A DNA stretch of 64,000 nucleotides from Aurantiacibacter rhizosphaerae (GCF_009807005.1 NZ_WUBR01000001.1:62001-126000), one strand, 5' to 3'; positions 45,814 through 55,008 are shown, numbered from the stretch's first letter. Numbers and translations are program-made. The notes: generated by a model not told the origin, from the letters alone.

Positions 45814-47139
45814 ATGACGCTTTCCATCGATCCCTCCACCGTCAAACGCGGACTTTCCGCACATGCCGCCCTCGGCCTGATCGGGGGGGCGCTGCTCTAC
45901 CTCGTCTGCCTGACGGGCACGGTCTTGGTCCTGTACGAGGAATGGCAGCGTTTCGAACAACCCGATGCGCCGGAGATGAGCGAAATCAGCCCCGCCGCCG
46001 TGCAGCGTGCAGTCGAATCCGTGCTTGCTGCGGAGGATGAGCCGACCACGCATCTGTACGTCCACATGCCCACCGCCGAATTGCCAAGAACCACGATCAC
46101 CACCGATACCCAGGCCGTGCATATCGATGCAGGCGGGTCTGCCGTGCTGCCGGAGGAGAACGCATGGTCGGAATTTCTCTACGCGCTGCACTATACGCTG
46201 AACCTGCCCATGATCGTGGGGATCACCATCGTCGGCCTGCTGGGGGCGATGATGCTGGCGCTGGCCATTACCGGGGTGATCGCGCTGCCCCGGATCTTTC
46301 GTGACGCTTTTCGCCTGCGCTCTCGCAAGACAGGCGGCATTGCCATGGCCGACTGGCACAACCGGCTGAGCGTGTGGACCTTGCCCTTCACGCTTGCCAT
46401 CGGTCTGACGGGGGCGGCGATCGGGCTGGCCATCGCATCCGCCTATGGCGTGGCGATGGCGAGTTATGACGGCGATACCGATGCGCTGTTCGCCAGTCTT
46501 TTCGGCGACGAGCCTGAGATGGCTTCGGCCACATCAACGGCCGTGCCAGACGTGGCGGGTGTGCTGAATTACATGAGCGATACCTATCCAGAGGTGGAGG
46601 TAACCTATGCGATCCTGCACGATCCGGGCACGACGGGGCAGCATGTGCAGATCGTGGGGGAGCACAGCCGCAGGCTGATCTTTGGCGAATATTACAATTT
46701 CACCGCCGACGGTGCCATTGTTGGAACCGCTGGGTTATCCGATGGCTCGCCCGGCCAGCAGGCAGCAGCCTCCACCTATAATCTGCATTTCGGCAATTAC
46801 GGCGGGTTGATTGTCAAGATTGCCTATATCGCCTTTGGTCTTGCGATGACGGTGGTCTGCGCGACGGGCACATTCATCTGGCTGGGCAAGAGGCGCCGCC
46901 GCGGCATTCAGGAGCCGCGCCTCAGGGCCGCCTGGCACGGCGTGGTGTGGGGCGCGCCCGCGGCCCTTGGTCTGACGCTGATCGTGCGGCTGGCGGGCGG
47001 AAATGATGCGCCATTTGCCGCGATATTCTGGATCGGGCTTTCGCTTAGCGTGGCAATCGCTGCCTGGCGGGCCAAGTCATTCGGGACTGGAACGCGTGAT
47101 AGCGAGTTTTCAACTGCGCCAATCAAAACAGGTGCCTAG
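45814..47139 (+). CDS. PepSY-associated transmembrane protein
   Basis: The 441-residue inner-membrane protein has the PepSY_TM layout: helix 1 (HAALGLIGGALLYLVCLTGT), a periplasmic domain with EFLYALHYTLNLP, then helices GITIVGLLGAMMLALAITGV, TLPFTLAIGLTGAAIGL, IVKIAYIAFGLAMTVVCATG and two at the end. Conserved His residues in HAALG, LHYTLN, DWHNRLSVWT and YNLHFGNYGG probably bind heme or metal. Such proteins accompany ferric-siderophore receptors and are proposed to act as ferric reductases. It ends the receptor operon and converges with the next gene. Confidence 0.88.
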   Translation: MTLSIDPSTVKRGLSAHAALGLIGGALLYLVCLTGTVLVLYEEWQRFEQPDAPEMSEISPAAVQRAVESVLAAEDEPTTHLYVHMPTAELPRTTITTDTQAVHIDAGGSAVLPEENAWSEFLYALHYTLNLPMIVGITIVGLLGAMMLALAITGVIALPRIFRDAFRLRSRKTGGIAMADWHNRLSVWTLPFTLAIGLTGAAIGLAIASAYGVAMASYDGDTDALFASLFGDEPEMASATSTAVPDVAGVLNYMSDTYPEVEVTYAILHDPGTTGQHVQIVGEHSRRLIFGEYYNFTADGAIVGTAGLSDGSPGQQAAASTYNLHFGNYGGLIVKIAYIAFGLAMTVVCATGTFIWLGKRRRRGIQEPRLRAAWHGVVWGAPAALGLTLIVRLAGGNDAPFAAIFWIGLSLSVAIAAWRAKSFGTGTRDSEFSTAPIKTGA

Positions 47140-47203
47140 CGTGGGAAAATGACAGTGATCGCGTAAGGGAAGGGCACGGTCTTTTCCAAAGTCGCGCCAA
47201 ATG

Positions 47204-47965
47204 TCAGATCGCCGTCAGGCTCCAGCTTTCGAAAGTTGCGCGGCGGGTGCTGTCCACATGCGTCAACACGTCCCGGCGCGCCTGTTGCATCAGCCCGGTG
47301 CCGCTGTCCCAATCGCATTCGAAAACGGTTTCCACTGTGCCCAGCAATCCATCCGGAAACGCGATGTCCTGCGCATCCCGGCGGGACCGTGTGACAGGGG
47401 CGAAAAGGTCTGTTGGCAGATAGGCGGTAACATTCTGCCCTGCCTGCTGCATCGCGCTGAAAAAGCGGGAGAACTCTGCCCGCTCGTCTGTCCCGATTGG
47501 CTGAGCGGAGAGCCTGTCGAGAGCCATTGCCACGGCCTGGCGCAGCGCATTTTCAGGCGAATTGGCAATCGCGGCGGACACGATCTGGCCGAAGGGATCG
47601 AGAGCGATGGGGAACATGCCGCTTTCATCGCGCCCCTCTTCCAGCGCGGCGAATTCTGCAAGCTTTGCAGGCGCGTCCACACTGGCGCCGGTTTGCTGGC
47701 CGTGCAGCATGAAACCGCCAGCGAAACCGGTGAAGTAAACCCTGAATTCCCGCGTGACCGAGAAAAACGCGCCATCCACAAGCTCCCGCGCCACGGAGCG
47801 GGTGTAACGCATGGGAACAGGTGGGGGGGCGATCAGTCGGCCGGGCAACTGACCAGCCAAATCACCGGGCGTGGCGCCCTGCGCGCCACTGGCAACAAGC
47901 GCCGGTGTGACCGCGGCGGCAATGGCCAGCTGCAAGACCCTGCGCCTGTCGACCGGCCCTGTCAT
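47204..47965 (-). CDS. exported protein of unknown function downstream of ctaA
   Basis: The 253-residue protein starts with a Tat-like signal (DRRRVLQLAIAAAVTPALVA then SGAQG) and has a soluble mature domain with no Cys pair or repeat (ARELVDGAFFSVTREFRVYF, DPFGQIVSAAIANSPENALR). I recognise no family. Its ATG overlaps the ctaA stop by four bases (ATGA), so it is coupled to heme A synthase and may serve oxidase assembly or the envelope (inference). The 64-base gap to the PepSY gene has no feature I can support. Confidence 0.75.
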   Translation of the reverse strand: MTGPVDRRRVLQLAIAAAVTPALVASGAQGATPGDLAGQLPGRLIAPPPVPMRYTRSVARELVDGAFFSVTREFRVYFTGFAGGFMLHGQQTGASVDAPAKLAEFAALEEGRDESGMFPIALDPFGQIVSAAIANSPENALRQAVAMALDRLSAQPIGTDERAEFSRFFSAMQQAGQNVTAYLPTDLFAPVTRSRRDAQDIAFPDGLLGTVETVFECDWDSGTGLMQQARRDVLTHVDSTRRATFESWSLTAI

Positions 47966-49029
47966 GAGACTGTTCCCGTGCTCCTGCCCAGCACATGCGC
48001 GCCCCATGCAAAGGATGCCACCAGCAAGGCGCCCACCAATTGGTGCGCCACGGCAATCCACAGGGCAACCCCGGTGATCACGGTGGCGATGCCCAGCAGG
48101 ATCTGGATGCCCAGCGCCAGGTAAATGGCGCTGGCGGCGCGGCTTTCCATCGGTTGCACGCGCAGGGCCATCACCACCAGTGCGCCCACGGCCACCCAGG
48201 CCCACCAGCGATGCAGGAAGTGGATGAAGAAAGGATCATGGGTGAAAGTCCACCACACGCCGCGTGACCAATCCGCCTCCGGCACGATCTGTCCCTGCAT
48301 CAGCGGCCAGGTGTCCGAAGCAAGGCCGGCATTCAGGCCCGCCACCCACGCGCCCAGCAGCAGTTGCAGCACCAGCACGATGCCCACCGCCAGCGTAAAC
48401 GTGGTGAGACGGGCAGATATACCCCGGCCCGCCGCATTCAGCTGGCGCAGGTCCAGCGCGGTCCAGATCAATCCGCCAAGGGTGAAAAACGCCGTCAGCA
48501 GGTGAATGGAAAGCCAGAAGTGGGAGACATCGGTCATCTCGCTGCCAAGGCCGGAGCGGACCATGAACCACCCGAAAGCCCCCTGCATGCCGCCCAACGC
48601 CAGCAGCGCAACGAGGCGCGGCTTGTAACCGGCAGGGATCTCCTTGCGCAGCCAGAACCACGCCAGCGGCACCGCGAACACCAGGCCGATCACGCGGCCC
48701 AGCAGGCGGTGAAACCATTCCCAGAAATAGATGAACTTGAATTCGGACAGGTCCATTCCGGCAGGGCCGGTGACGTTCTGATATTCACCCGTTTGCTGGT
48801 ATAGATCGAACTCTGCCTGCCAGTCCGCCTGGCTGAGCGGGGGGAGCGCGCCCGTCACCGGCTTCCACTGCGTGATGGAAAGGCCGCTTTCCGTCAGCCG
48901 GGTGATGCCGCCCACGGCCACCATGATCAGCACCAGCGTCGCCACGATGAACAGCCAGCCCGCAATCGCGCGCGGGCGAGCGCGCGTGATGACGGGCGGT
49001 GAAGCTGCGGGAATTGCTGTTGCGACCAT
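47962..49029 (-). CDS. ctaA: heme A synthase (COX15/CtaA)
   Basis: The 355-residue membrane protein has eight helices. It hydroxylates and oxidises the C8 methyl of heme O to give heme A for aa3-type oxidases. Family marks are GGITRLTESGLSITQWKPVTG near residue 43, EFKFIYFWEWFHRLLGRVIG with the heme-ligand His, HFWLSIHLLTAFFTLG, and HFLHRWWAWVAVG. I chose the ATG at 49029. No aa3-oxidase structural genes are in this window; the nearby cyo oxidase uses hemes b and o, so another oxidase must exist elsewhere in the genome (inference). Confidence 0.95.
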   Translation of the reverse strand: MVATAIPAASPPVITRARPRAIAGWLFIVATLVLIMVAVGGITRLTESGLSITQWKPVTGALPPLSQADWQAEFDLYQQTGEYQNVTGPAGMDLSEFKFIYFWEWFHRLLGRVIGLVFAVPLAWFWLRKEIPAGYKPRLVALLALGGMQGAFGWFMVRSGLGSEMTDVSHFWLSIHLLTAFFTLGGLIWTALDLRQLNAAGRGISARLTTFTLAVGIVLVLQLLLGAWVAGLNAGLASDTWPLMQGQIVPEADWSRGVWWTFTHDPFFIHFLHRWWAWVAVGALVVMALRVQPMESRAASAIYLALGIQILLGIATVITGVALWIAVAHQLVGALLVASFAWGAHVLGRSTGTVS

Positions 49030-49101
49030 AGGCCTAGCGATTTGCAACTTTGGCAGGCAAATCGCAAGCATCCCTTTGGATTGCGCAGCACCGGCGTGGC
49101 A

Positions 49102-49144
49102 AATGTTGCAACATTACCTCTTGCGCAATGTTATGACGTTACAT
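49102..49144. promoter_or_regulatory. two palindromic operator-like sites, possibly Zur-type
   Basis: AATGTTGCAACATT at 49102-49115 is a perfect 14-bp palindrome. AATGTTATGACGTTACAT at 49127-49144 is an imperfect inverted repeat whose left half, AATGTTAT, resembles alphaproteobacterial Zur half-sites. Both lie in the ctaA-merC gap, the second only 11 bases before the merC start. The factor is not known. Confidence 0.5.
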
Positions 49145-49155
49145 ACATGGTTTGC

Positions 49156-49524
49156 ATGGCTTCGATCACCCCCTGGATTCGCGGTCGCCTTGATCGCGCC
49201 GGCGTTATGCTTTCCGCGCTGTGCCTCGTGCATTGCGTGCTTGGGCTGGTGCTGGTTGCTGGTCTGGGTATTGGCGGCACCTTTCTGCTTGATCCTGATC
49301 TGCATCGCTGGGGCCTACTTCTGGCCACCATCGTGGCAGGCGTTGCCATCGGCCTTGGCGCGATACGCCATCGGCGGGCCATGCCCTTTGTCGTGGCGAT
49401 GACGGGCCTCACCTTCATGGGCGGCGCGCTGGCCGTGGGCCATGGCTTTGAAGAGGCTATTCTGACCATGATCGGTGTCACCCTTGTGGCCGCCGGGCAC
49501 ATCCTCAACTTGCGCCACGCCTGA
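49156..49524 (+). CDS. MerC-domain membrane protein
   Basis: The 122-residue, four-helix protein has the MerC mark [14 protein letters not shown] near residue 19 (Cys-Leu-Val-His-Cys), then helices [18 protein letters not shown] and [19 protein letters not shown]. MerC proteins transport mercury in mer operons, but stand-alone copies such as this one are thought to handle other metals. The ATG at 49156 is one of two in-frame options (also 49147); neither has a strong ribosome site. The palindromes just upstream suggest metal-linked control. Confidence 0.83.
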   Translation: MASITPWIRGRLDRAGVMLSALCLVHCVLGLVLVAGLGIGGTFLLDPDLHRWGLLLATIVAGVAIGLGAIRHRRAMPFVVAMTGLTFMGGALAVGHGFEEAILTMIGVTLVAAGHILNLRHA

Positions 49525-49546
49525 CAGGGCTTATGTGGCGCTGGTG

Positions 49547-50542
49547 ATGACCCAGCTAAAATCCCTTACCGTCAACGGTGAAACCCGCCGTTCCCCCGCA
49601 GCCACCATCGCCGATCTCGTGCGCGAACTGGGCCTGAAGCCCGAAAAGGTCGCGGTGGAGCACAATGGCGAAATCGCGCCGCGCTCCACTTTGGAGGAGG
49701 CTGCCCTGGCAGAGGGGGACCAGCTGGAGATCGTGCATTTCGTGGGCGGCGGATCCGGCGCGGATAGTGCGGATGATGATAGCTGGGAAGTTGCCGGGCA
49801 CCGGTTCAACAGCCGGTTGATCGTGGGCACGGGCAAGTACAAGGATTTCGCCCAGAATGCCGCCGCGGTGGAGGCTGCCGGAGCCGAGATCGTAACGGTG
49901 GCCGTGCGCCGCGTGAATATCTCCGACCCGAACCAGCCCGTGCTGATGGATCATATCGATCCCAAGAAGGTCACCTACCTGCCCAACACCGCAGGCTGCT
50001 TCACTGCCGACGATGCGATTCGCACGCTGCGACTGGCAAGAGAGGCCGGTGGCTGGGATCTGGTGAAGCTGGAAGTGCTGGGCGAAGCGAAAACGCTGTA
50101 TCCCAACATGGTGGAAACCCTGCGCGCCTGTGAAGTGCTGGCCAAGGAGGGGTTCAAGCCGATGGTATACTGCACGGATGATCCCATCGCGGCACAGCAG
50201 CTGGAACAGGCGGGCGCCGTTGCCATCATGCCGCTTGGCGCGCCTATCGGTTCCGGCCTTGGCATTCAGAACCAGGTGACCATTCGCCTGATCGTGGAAG
50301 GCGCCAATGTTCCCGTACTGGTGGATGCAGGCGTCGGCACCGCGTCCGATGCGGCCGTGGCGATGGAGCTGGGCTGTGACGGCGTGCTGATGAACACCGC
50401 CATTGCAGAGGCGAAGGATCCCATCCGCATGGCCCGCGCCATGAAGCTGGCGGTGGAAGCAGGGCGAGAGGCCTACAGGGCCGGGCGCATGGGCCGCCGC
50501 AAATATGCCGATCCCAGCTCTCCGCTGGCGGGCCTTATCTGA
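49547..50542 (+). CDS. thiSG: ThiS-ThiG fusion: sulfur carrier protein plus thiazole synthase
   Basis: The 331-residue protein joins an N-terminal ThiS-like ubiquitin fold (residues 1 to about 66, [20 protein letters not shown], ending [10 protein letters not shown]) to ThiG (from about residue 80), including [20 protein letters not shown], the substrate Lys in [17 protein letters not shown], and the DXP-binding [19 protein letters not shown]. ThiG makes the thiamine thiazole from DXP, dehydroglycine and ThiS-thiocarboxylate. ThiS must normally end in free Gly-Gly; here Gly-Gly continues into ThiG, so cleavage or a changed mechanism is required. Fusions of this type are known. I see no TPP riboswitch upstream. 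Confidence 0.92.
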   Translation: MTQLKSLTVNGETRRSPAATIADLVRELGLKPEKVAVEHNGEIAPRSTLEEAALAEGDQLEIVHFVGGGSGADSADDDSWEVAGHRFNSRLIVGTGKYKDFAQNAAAVEAAGAEIVTVAVRRVNISDPNQPVLMDHIDPKKVTYLPNTAGCFTADDAIRTLRLAREAGGWDLVKLEVLGEAKTLYPNMVETLRACEVLAKEGFKPMVYCTDDPIAAQQLEQAGAVAIMPLGAPIGSGLGIQNQVTIRLIVEGANVPVLVDAGVGTASDAAVAMELGCDGVLMNTAIAEAKDPIRMARAMKLAVEAGREAYRAGRMGRRKYADPSSPLAGLI

Positions 50543-50655
50543 CGCGGTGAATCTCCTGCCTCGGCAGGCTTGCGAAACAATCACCTCCCGATGCACACGA
50601 TAAATTAACCATAGGCGCGCAAACCTCCTTGCATATCCGCAAAGGAAGGGTCGCA

Positions 50656-51186
50656 ATGGGGTACGAGTCGAAGACATTTTCGCTGACGATCGCAGAGATG
50701 CGGGAGTTTGCAGGCTTTGCCGAACATGAGCAGCGTTTTATCGAGCGATCACTCGATATCGCGCTGGCCCGCAACGATGCCTTCAAAAGCTGGAGCGGAT
50801 CGCCCGCAGATCAGCGCGCCATTCGCGGCCAGTACCTGGCCTATCGCGAACTGCGCCAGTTGCGCGGCATGATCCCTGCCGGCGATGGTTTTGATGGGCT
50901 GGAAGGCCTGATGGGCCCGCTGATGCGTATCTCCGCGCAGGATATTGCGCTGGAACAGATCGATTGCTTTTCCGCCTACCGTTTCCTTTACGAGCGCCTG
51001 CTGGGCGCTGCGGTGCGCCCTTTCCTTCCGGCAGCATTCTGCGCTGCGGCCGCATTGCCCCAGATCCGCCCTGAACGCCGACGCATGCTGCTGCAAAGCC
51101 TTAGCGAGGCTGCGGCCACGGCGCCTGCATGGTCCGGCAAGGAACCGGCCTTCTACCCCGAAAAGGTGGAAGTCGAAGCCGCCTAA
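50656..51186 (+). CDS. helical cytosolic protein, unknown
   Basis: The 176-residue, mostly helical protein (for example MREFAGFAEHEQRFIERSL, QYLAYRELRQLRGMIPAGDG, and RRMLLQSLSEAAATAPAWSG) has no signal peptide, membrane segment or Cys motif. I recognise no family. An AAAGGAAGGG site supports the ATG at 50656. The 113-bp gap before it holds a 14-bp palindrome (CCTGCC-TC-GGCAGG near 50555-50568) and a possible promoter. Confidence 0.7.
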   Translation: MGYESKTFSLTIAEMREFAGFAEHEQRFIERSLDIALARNDAFKSWSGSPADQRAIRGQYLAYRELRQLRGMIPAGDGFDGLEGLMGPLMRISAQDIALEQIDCFSAYRFLYERLLGAAVRPFLPAAFCAAAALPQIRPERRRMLLQSLSEAAATAPAWSGKEPAFYPEKVEVEAA

Positions 51187-51201
51187 AGCTCTAAAAAGCG
51201 T

Positions 51202-51231
51202 GGGGCCCGCCCTCATCAGAAGGCAGGCCCC
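51202..51231 (-). terminator. intrinsic terminator between convergent genes
   Basis: GGGGCC/GGCCCC pairs, with a further GCC/GGC three-base stem inside, sit in the 56-base gap between the unknown gene and the porin-like gene. On the minus strand the stem is followed, after four bases, by a run of five T, so it mainly ends the porin-like transcript. Confidence 0.7.
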
Positions 51232-51242
51232 GGCCCATTCGA

Positions 51243-52925
51243 TCAGAACGCTACCTGTGCGCCTGCCAGGATCACGTTCGTATCCACGCCCTGCTCTGAC
51301 CAGGTGCTGCCATCCGGGAAGTTGCCGCCGGACAGGAAGTTGAGCGGCACGAACCCGTCCACATGCACGAACTCGCCAAACAGGTTGACGTTCGCCATGG
51401 GGAACCACGATCCGCCCAGCACGATCTGGTTCTGGCGTTCCCAAGGGGCACCGTCTTCGCCAGAGATGAACTTGGAGAATTCCGCCGAAAGCGCGAAGGC
51501 GCGGCGCTGTGCGCTGGCCACTTCCTCGCCAAAGCCCACGCGGCCACCAAGCGTGAAGGATTCCGCCTTCACCGCGCTGAACTGGCTCAGCGGGTTGGTG
51601 GGAATGGGGACCGCCGTACCGGCCCATTCATCGGTGGTGGTGGCATACTCACCCAGCAGCGTAACCGGCCCGTAAGTCAGGCGGCCATAGGCGGCGACAC
51701 CGGGATTGTTGTCCGCACACGGGTTGAAGTGGAACACCGGATAGCCCTGGCAATAGGCGGTGCCGTGCTGATAGCTGGCGCCCACCATCACGGCATTGCC
51801 TTCTCCGCCAAGATCAACCGTGTAGCGTCCGTCCACGGCGAAGTTGTTGGCGCGTGAAGGGACAGAGCTACCCAGCACCGGGTTGTTGGCCGCGCGGAAC
51901 TGCGAACCGCCCTGGATCAGCATGCCGCGCACGTGCAGCCCGCCCGAAACGAAGCCTGCCTGCGCACCGTAGGCGAGGCCGGCAAAGGCGTGCCAGTTGG
52001 TGGAATTGGTGAATGGGCTGACCGTGTCGTTCAGGCCGAAGGGCACATCCATCTTGCCCAGCAAAGCGTAAACGGGAAGCGCATCCAGATCGCCATACAT
52101 CACCCAGCCGCGGCGCAGCTGCACCTGGTTGCGGGTGAGCGCGGTGATCGTGCCCTGGCCAAAGCTTTGCTGCGGATCATAGAGAAATTCCGCAAAGGCC
52201 GTAACACGCGGTGCAACGCGGGCCGTCACTGCCAACGATGCAGAGTGCAGCACCACTTCGGAGACATGATCGCCCAGCTGGTTGGCGCTGGTGGGGTGGC
52301 GCATCAGATAGCCGAACTTGTCGTCCGTATCGGTCCACTGGTAATTGGCGATTGCGGTAACTTGGCCCGACAGAGTTACGCGATCCGACAGCTCCCCTTC
52401 CTGCAGCGCGGCAAGCTGGATCAGCGGCTTGGTGTTCACATTCTCCGCATGGTCCAGGATGCGATAGGCATAGGTGGGGTTCGTACCCACGAAGTTCTCG
52501 GAGCCTGCAACCTGCATTTCGCGCGGATCGTCAACCTCCGTCACCGTGTCCACCGGACCGCGCGAGGCGCTGGTGTTGGCGGCCACCACGGTGCCGCCGG
52601 GAATGCCATCCTGTGCGGTGGCTGCGGGGGTATCGGCCCCTGCTGCGGATGCACCGGGTGCGGAAAGGGCGAACGCGCCATTCTCGTTTGCGGCGATATC
52701 GCCCTGCACCGCATTGTCCTGCAGCGCATCCACTTGTGCGCGCAATTGTGCGTTTTCGGTTTCCAGCTGCTGGAAGCGTGCCTCCAGTGCTTCAAGCCGC
52801 TCCAGCATCGCTGCATCCTGCGCGGCGGCAGGCATGGCGATGGCAACCGATGCACCCGCCAGCAGGCAGGCGACACGCATACGCAAACGGCCATGCATCG
52901 CATGGTCGCGAATAAACGAACTCAT
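51243..52925 (-). CDS. outer-membrane beta-barrel protein with N-terminal coiled coil (porin-like)
   Basis: The 560-residue protein has a signal peptide (cleaving near AMPAAAQDA), a coiled coil MLERLEALEARFQQLETENA (about residues 39-68), an Ala/Gly-rich linker, then a long barrel of short strands ending in the terminal Phe (LAGAQVAF), the assembly signal for BamA. The coiled coil plus barrel is typical of DcaP-like or sugar-type porins, some of which trimerise via the coil. The substrate is unknown. The ATG at 52925 is the longest option; one at 52898 would trim nine residues. Confidence 0.8.
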   Translation of the reverse strand: MSSFIRDHAMHGRLRMRVACLLAGASVAIAMPAAAQDAAMLERLEALEARFQQLETENAQLRAQVDALQDNAVQGDIAANENGAFALSAPGASAAGADTPAATAQDGIPGGTVVAANTSASRGPVDTVTEVDDPREMQVAGSENFVGTNPTYAYRILDHAENVNTKPLIQLAALQEGELSDRVTLSGQVTAIANYQWTDTDDKFGYLMRHPTSANQLGDHVSEVVLHSASLAVTARVAPRVTAFAEFLYDPQQSFGQGTITALTRNQVQLRRGWVMYGDLDALPVYALLGKMDVPFGLNDTVSPFTNSTNWHAFAGLAYGAQAGFVSGGLHVRGMLIQGGSQFRAANNPVLGSSVPSRANNFAVDGRYTVDLGGEGNAVMVGASYQHGTAYCQGYPVFHFNPCADNNPGVAAYGRLTYGPVTLLGEYATTTDEWAGTAVPIPTNPLSQFSAVKAESFTLGGRVGFGEEVASAQRRAFALSAEFSKFISGEDGAPWERQNQIVLGGSWFPMANVNLFGEFVHVDGFVPLNFLSGGNFPDGSTWSEQGVDTNVILAGAQVAF

Positions 52926-53082
52926 AATTTGTATTCCCCTATTTGCCCCGCCGCGCCCAATGCGGCGGAACAGTCCATTAGTCCCGGCAGCGCGATGGTG
53001 CGCTGCAGCGGGGCCGGTTACTTAGGGAAGGTGGTTTTAATAGAGTGCTAACGCAGTTATACACAACAATTGCAGAGTGGAT

Positions 53083-54879
53083 TTAGTATAAATCGTCCAG
53101 CTGGTCCTGATAGTTTTCACGAATCTGCATGCGGCGAATCTTCATCGTCGGCGTCATCATGTTGTTATCGACTGTAAAAGCTTCATCCGCCAGCACGAAC
53201 TTGCGGATTTTCTCGATTACCGACAGATCCTGATTGGTGCGATCGATGGCGGTTTTGATTGCAGACCGAAACGCGGGAAGTTCTTGCAGTGCCGCCATAT
53301 CGAAGGGCTCGCCGTTCTCTCTTGCCCATTGCACGGCCCATTCAGGATCCGGCACCACCAGCGCCACCATGTAGGGCCGCTTGTCGCCTGAAACCATCGC
53401 CTGGCTGATCTCCGGCTGCAGGGTCAGCATCCCTTCCAGCTTTTGCGGCGCGACATTATCGCCCTTGTCGTTGACGATGATGTCCTTCTTGCGGTCGGTA
53501 ATCTTGATGCGGCCCTTGCTGTCGATATGGCCGACATCGCCTGTATGCAGCCAGCCATCGCGAATGGCGTTCTCCGTATCTTCGGGCCGCTGCCAGTAGC
53601 CCAGCATTACCAGCTCTCCGCGAACCAGGATTTCGCCGTCATCGGCAATCTTCACCTCGACCCCGCGCAGCGGCGGGCCGACGGTGTCCAGCTTAATCCC
53701 GGCGCTGGGATAGTTGCAGGCGATCACCGGCGCGCTTTCGGTCTGCCCGTAACCTTGCAGCATGGTGAGGCCCATCGCTTGGAAGAAGCCGCCCACTTCG
53801 GGGTTGAGCGGCGCGCCGCCCGATACCAGCGCCTTTACCCGGCCGCCAAAGCGCTGCTTTATCTTGGGGCGCAAAGTGGCCGACAGCAGCATCTCGTCCG
53901 GCTTGGTGAGCAGACCGTCCCTGCCGGAAACCTGCTTTTCCCCCAGCGCGAAGGCGCGGCCCAACAGGAAGCGGGCGAGGCCGCCCTGCTTCTCGATCGC
54001 CTTGATCATCTTGCCGCGCAGCACTTCGAAAAGGCGCGGCACCACCACCATGACGGTGGGGGATGCTTCCTCCAGATTGCTGGAAAGCTTGTCCAGCCCT
54101 TCGGAGAACCAGATATCCGCGCCCAGGCCCAGCGGAAGGTAAAAGCCCGCCGTGTGTTCGAAAGCATGGCTCAGCGGCAGGAAGGAGAGGAAGCGTTCCT
54201 CTTCCCATCCCAGGTCGTGCTCGATCACATGCGCCGCCGCGCTGACGTTGGAGAGGATGGCGCCGTGGTGCAGCATCACCCCGCGCGGGGCGCCGCTGGT
54301 GCCGCTGGTGTAGATGATGCAGGCCATGTCGCGGCGCGTGAAACCGGCGATCCGCGCATCCACGGCCTTGCGCGCCGCTGCCGCATCGCCCGATGTCATC
54401 TCTGCCCATTGGTGGATCTCGATGGAGCCGGATTGCGAGGATGGCACGGATTCAATCGCGATAACCTGCTGGCCGCGCCCCGTTTTCATGATTGCGGGAA
54501 ACAGCGCCTTGGTCAGCTTGGCATTGCCCACCACCACCGCGCTGGCGCCTGAATCATCCAGCACGTGGCTGTGATCACGCTCTGTATTGGTGGTGTAGGC
54601 AGGGGTGGTGATGCAGCCTGCCGCCATGATGGCAAGATCGGCGATGCACCATTCGGGGCGATTTTCCGCAACCACCATCACCCGGTCACCATCGCGCAGG
54701 CCTATGCTGCGCAGCTTTTCAGCCAGCAGGCACACTTGCTCTGCCGCCTCGGCATAGGAGGTGGAGGTCCATTCGCCGTCGATCTTGGCGGTCAGGAAGG
54801 GTTTGTCTCCACGCTCGCCCGCGCGCTGGAGAAACAGCGCGACGAGGCTGGTGGCGTTGTCGATATCGACGAGTTGCAT
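53083..54879 (-). CDS. fadD: long-chain fatty acid--CoA ligase (AMP-binding)
   Basis: The 598-residue ANL-family enzyme activates fatty acids to acyl-CoA via an acyl-adenylate. Motifs are the P-loop YTSGTSGAPRGVMLHHG near residue 190, the A4/A5 regions MLQGYGQTESAPVIACNYPS, and the C-terminal DGWLHTGDVGHIDSKGRIKI followed by TDRKKDIIVNDKGDNVAPQK. The length and the domain order fit bacterial long-chain acyl-CoA synthetases; specificity cannot be told. It is monocistronic and divergent from ggt. Confidence 0.9.
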   Translation of the reverse strand: MQLVDIDNATSLVALFLQRAGERGDKPFLTAKIDGEWTSTSYAEAAEQVCLLAEKLRSIGLRDGDRVMVVAENRPEWCIADLAIMAAGCITTPAYTTNTERDHSHVLDDSGASAVVVGNAKLTKALFPAIMKTGRGQQVIAIESVPSSQSGSIEIHQWAEMTSGDAAAARKAVDARIAGFTRRDMACIIYTSGTSGAPRGVMLHHGAILSNVSAAAHVIEHDLGWEEERFLSFLPLSHAFEHTAGFYLPLGLGADIWFSEGLDKLSSNLEEASPTVMVVVPRLFEVLRGKMIKAIEKQGGLARFLLGRAFALGEKQVSGRDGLLTKPDEMLLSATLRPKIKQRFGGRVKALVSGGAPLNPEVGGFFQAMGLTMLQGYGQTESAPVIACNYPSAGIKLDTVGPPLRGVEVKIADDGEILVRGELVMLGYWQRPEDTENAIRDGWLHTGDVGHIDSKGRIKITDRKKDIIVNDKGDNVAPQKLEGMLTLQPEISQAMVSGDKRPYMVALVVPDPEWAVQWARENGEPFDMAALQELPAFRSAIKTAIDRTNQDLSVIEKIRKFVLADEAFTVDNNMMTPTMKIRRMQIRENYQDQLDDLY

Positions 54880-55008
54880 TGCGCGATGCTCTCCCTAGGT
54901 GCCGGACCGCCTTGTCTTATCGTCCGGGCATTGGTTCGTTAGCGGGAGTTAGGCGGCAGGGGCGCAGGGGGCAAGCCTGCTTCATTGCCAGCAGGGGTAG
55001 AGGTGGAT

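Noticed and set aside
49525-49546. A possible TPP riboswitch ahead of thiSG
   Set aside because: The gap is only 22 bases, too short for a riboswitch, and no THI-box pattern is seen in the merC gene end.
53057-53065. TTATACACA, like a weak DnaA box, between the porin-like and acyl-CoA ligase genes
   Set aside because: It is single, with no AT-rich block or other boxes nearby, and lies 47 kb from the origin candidate.
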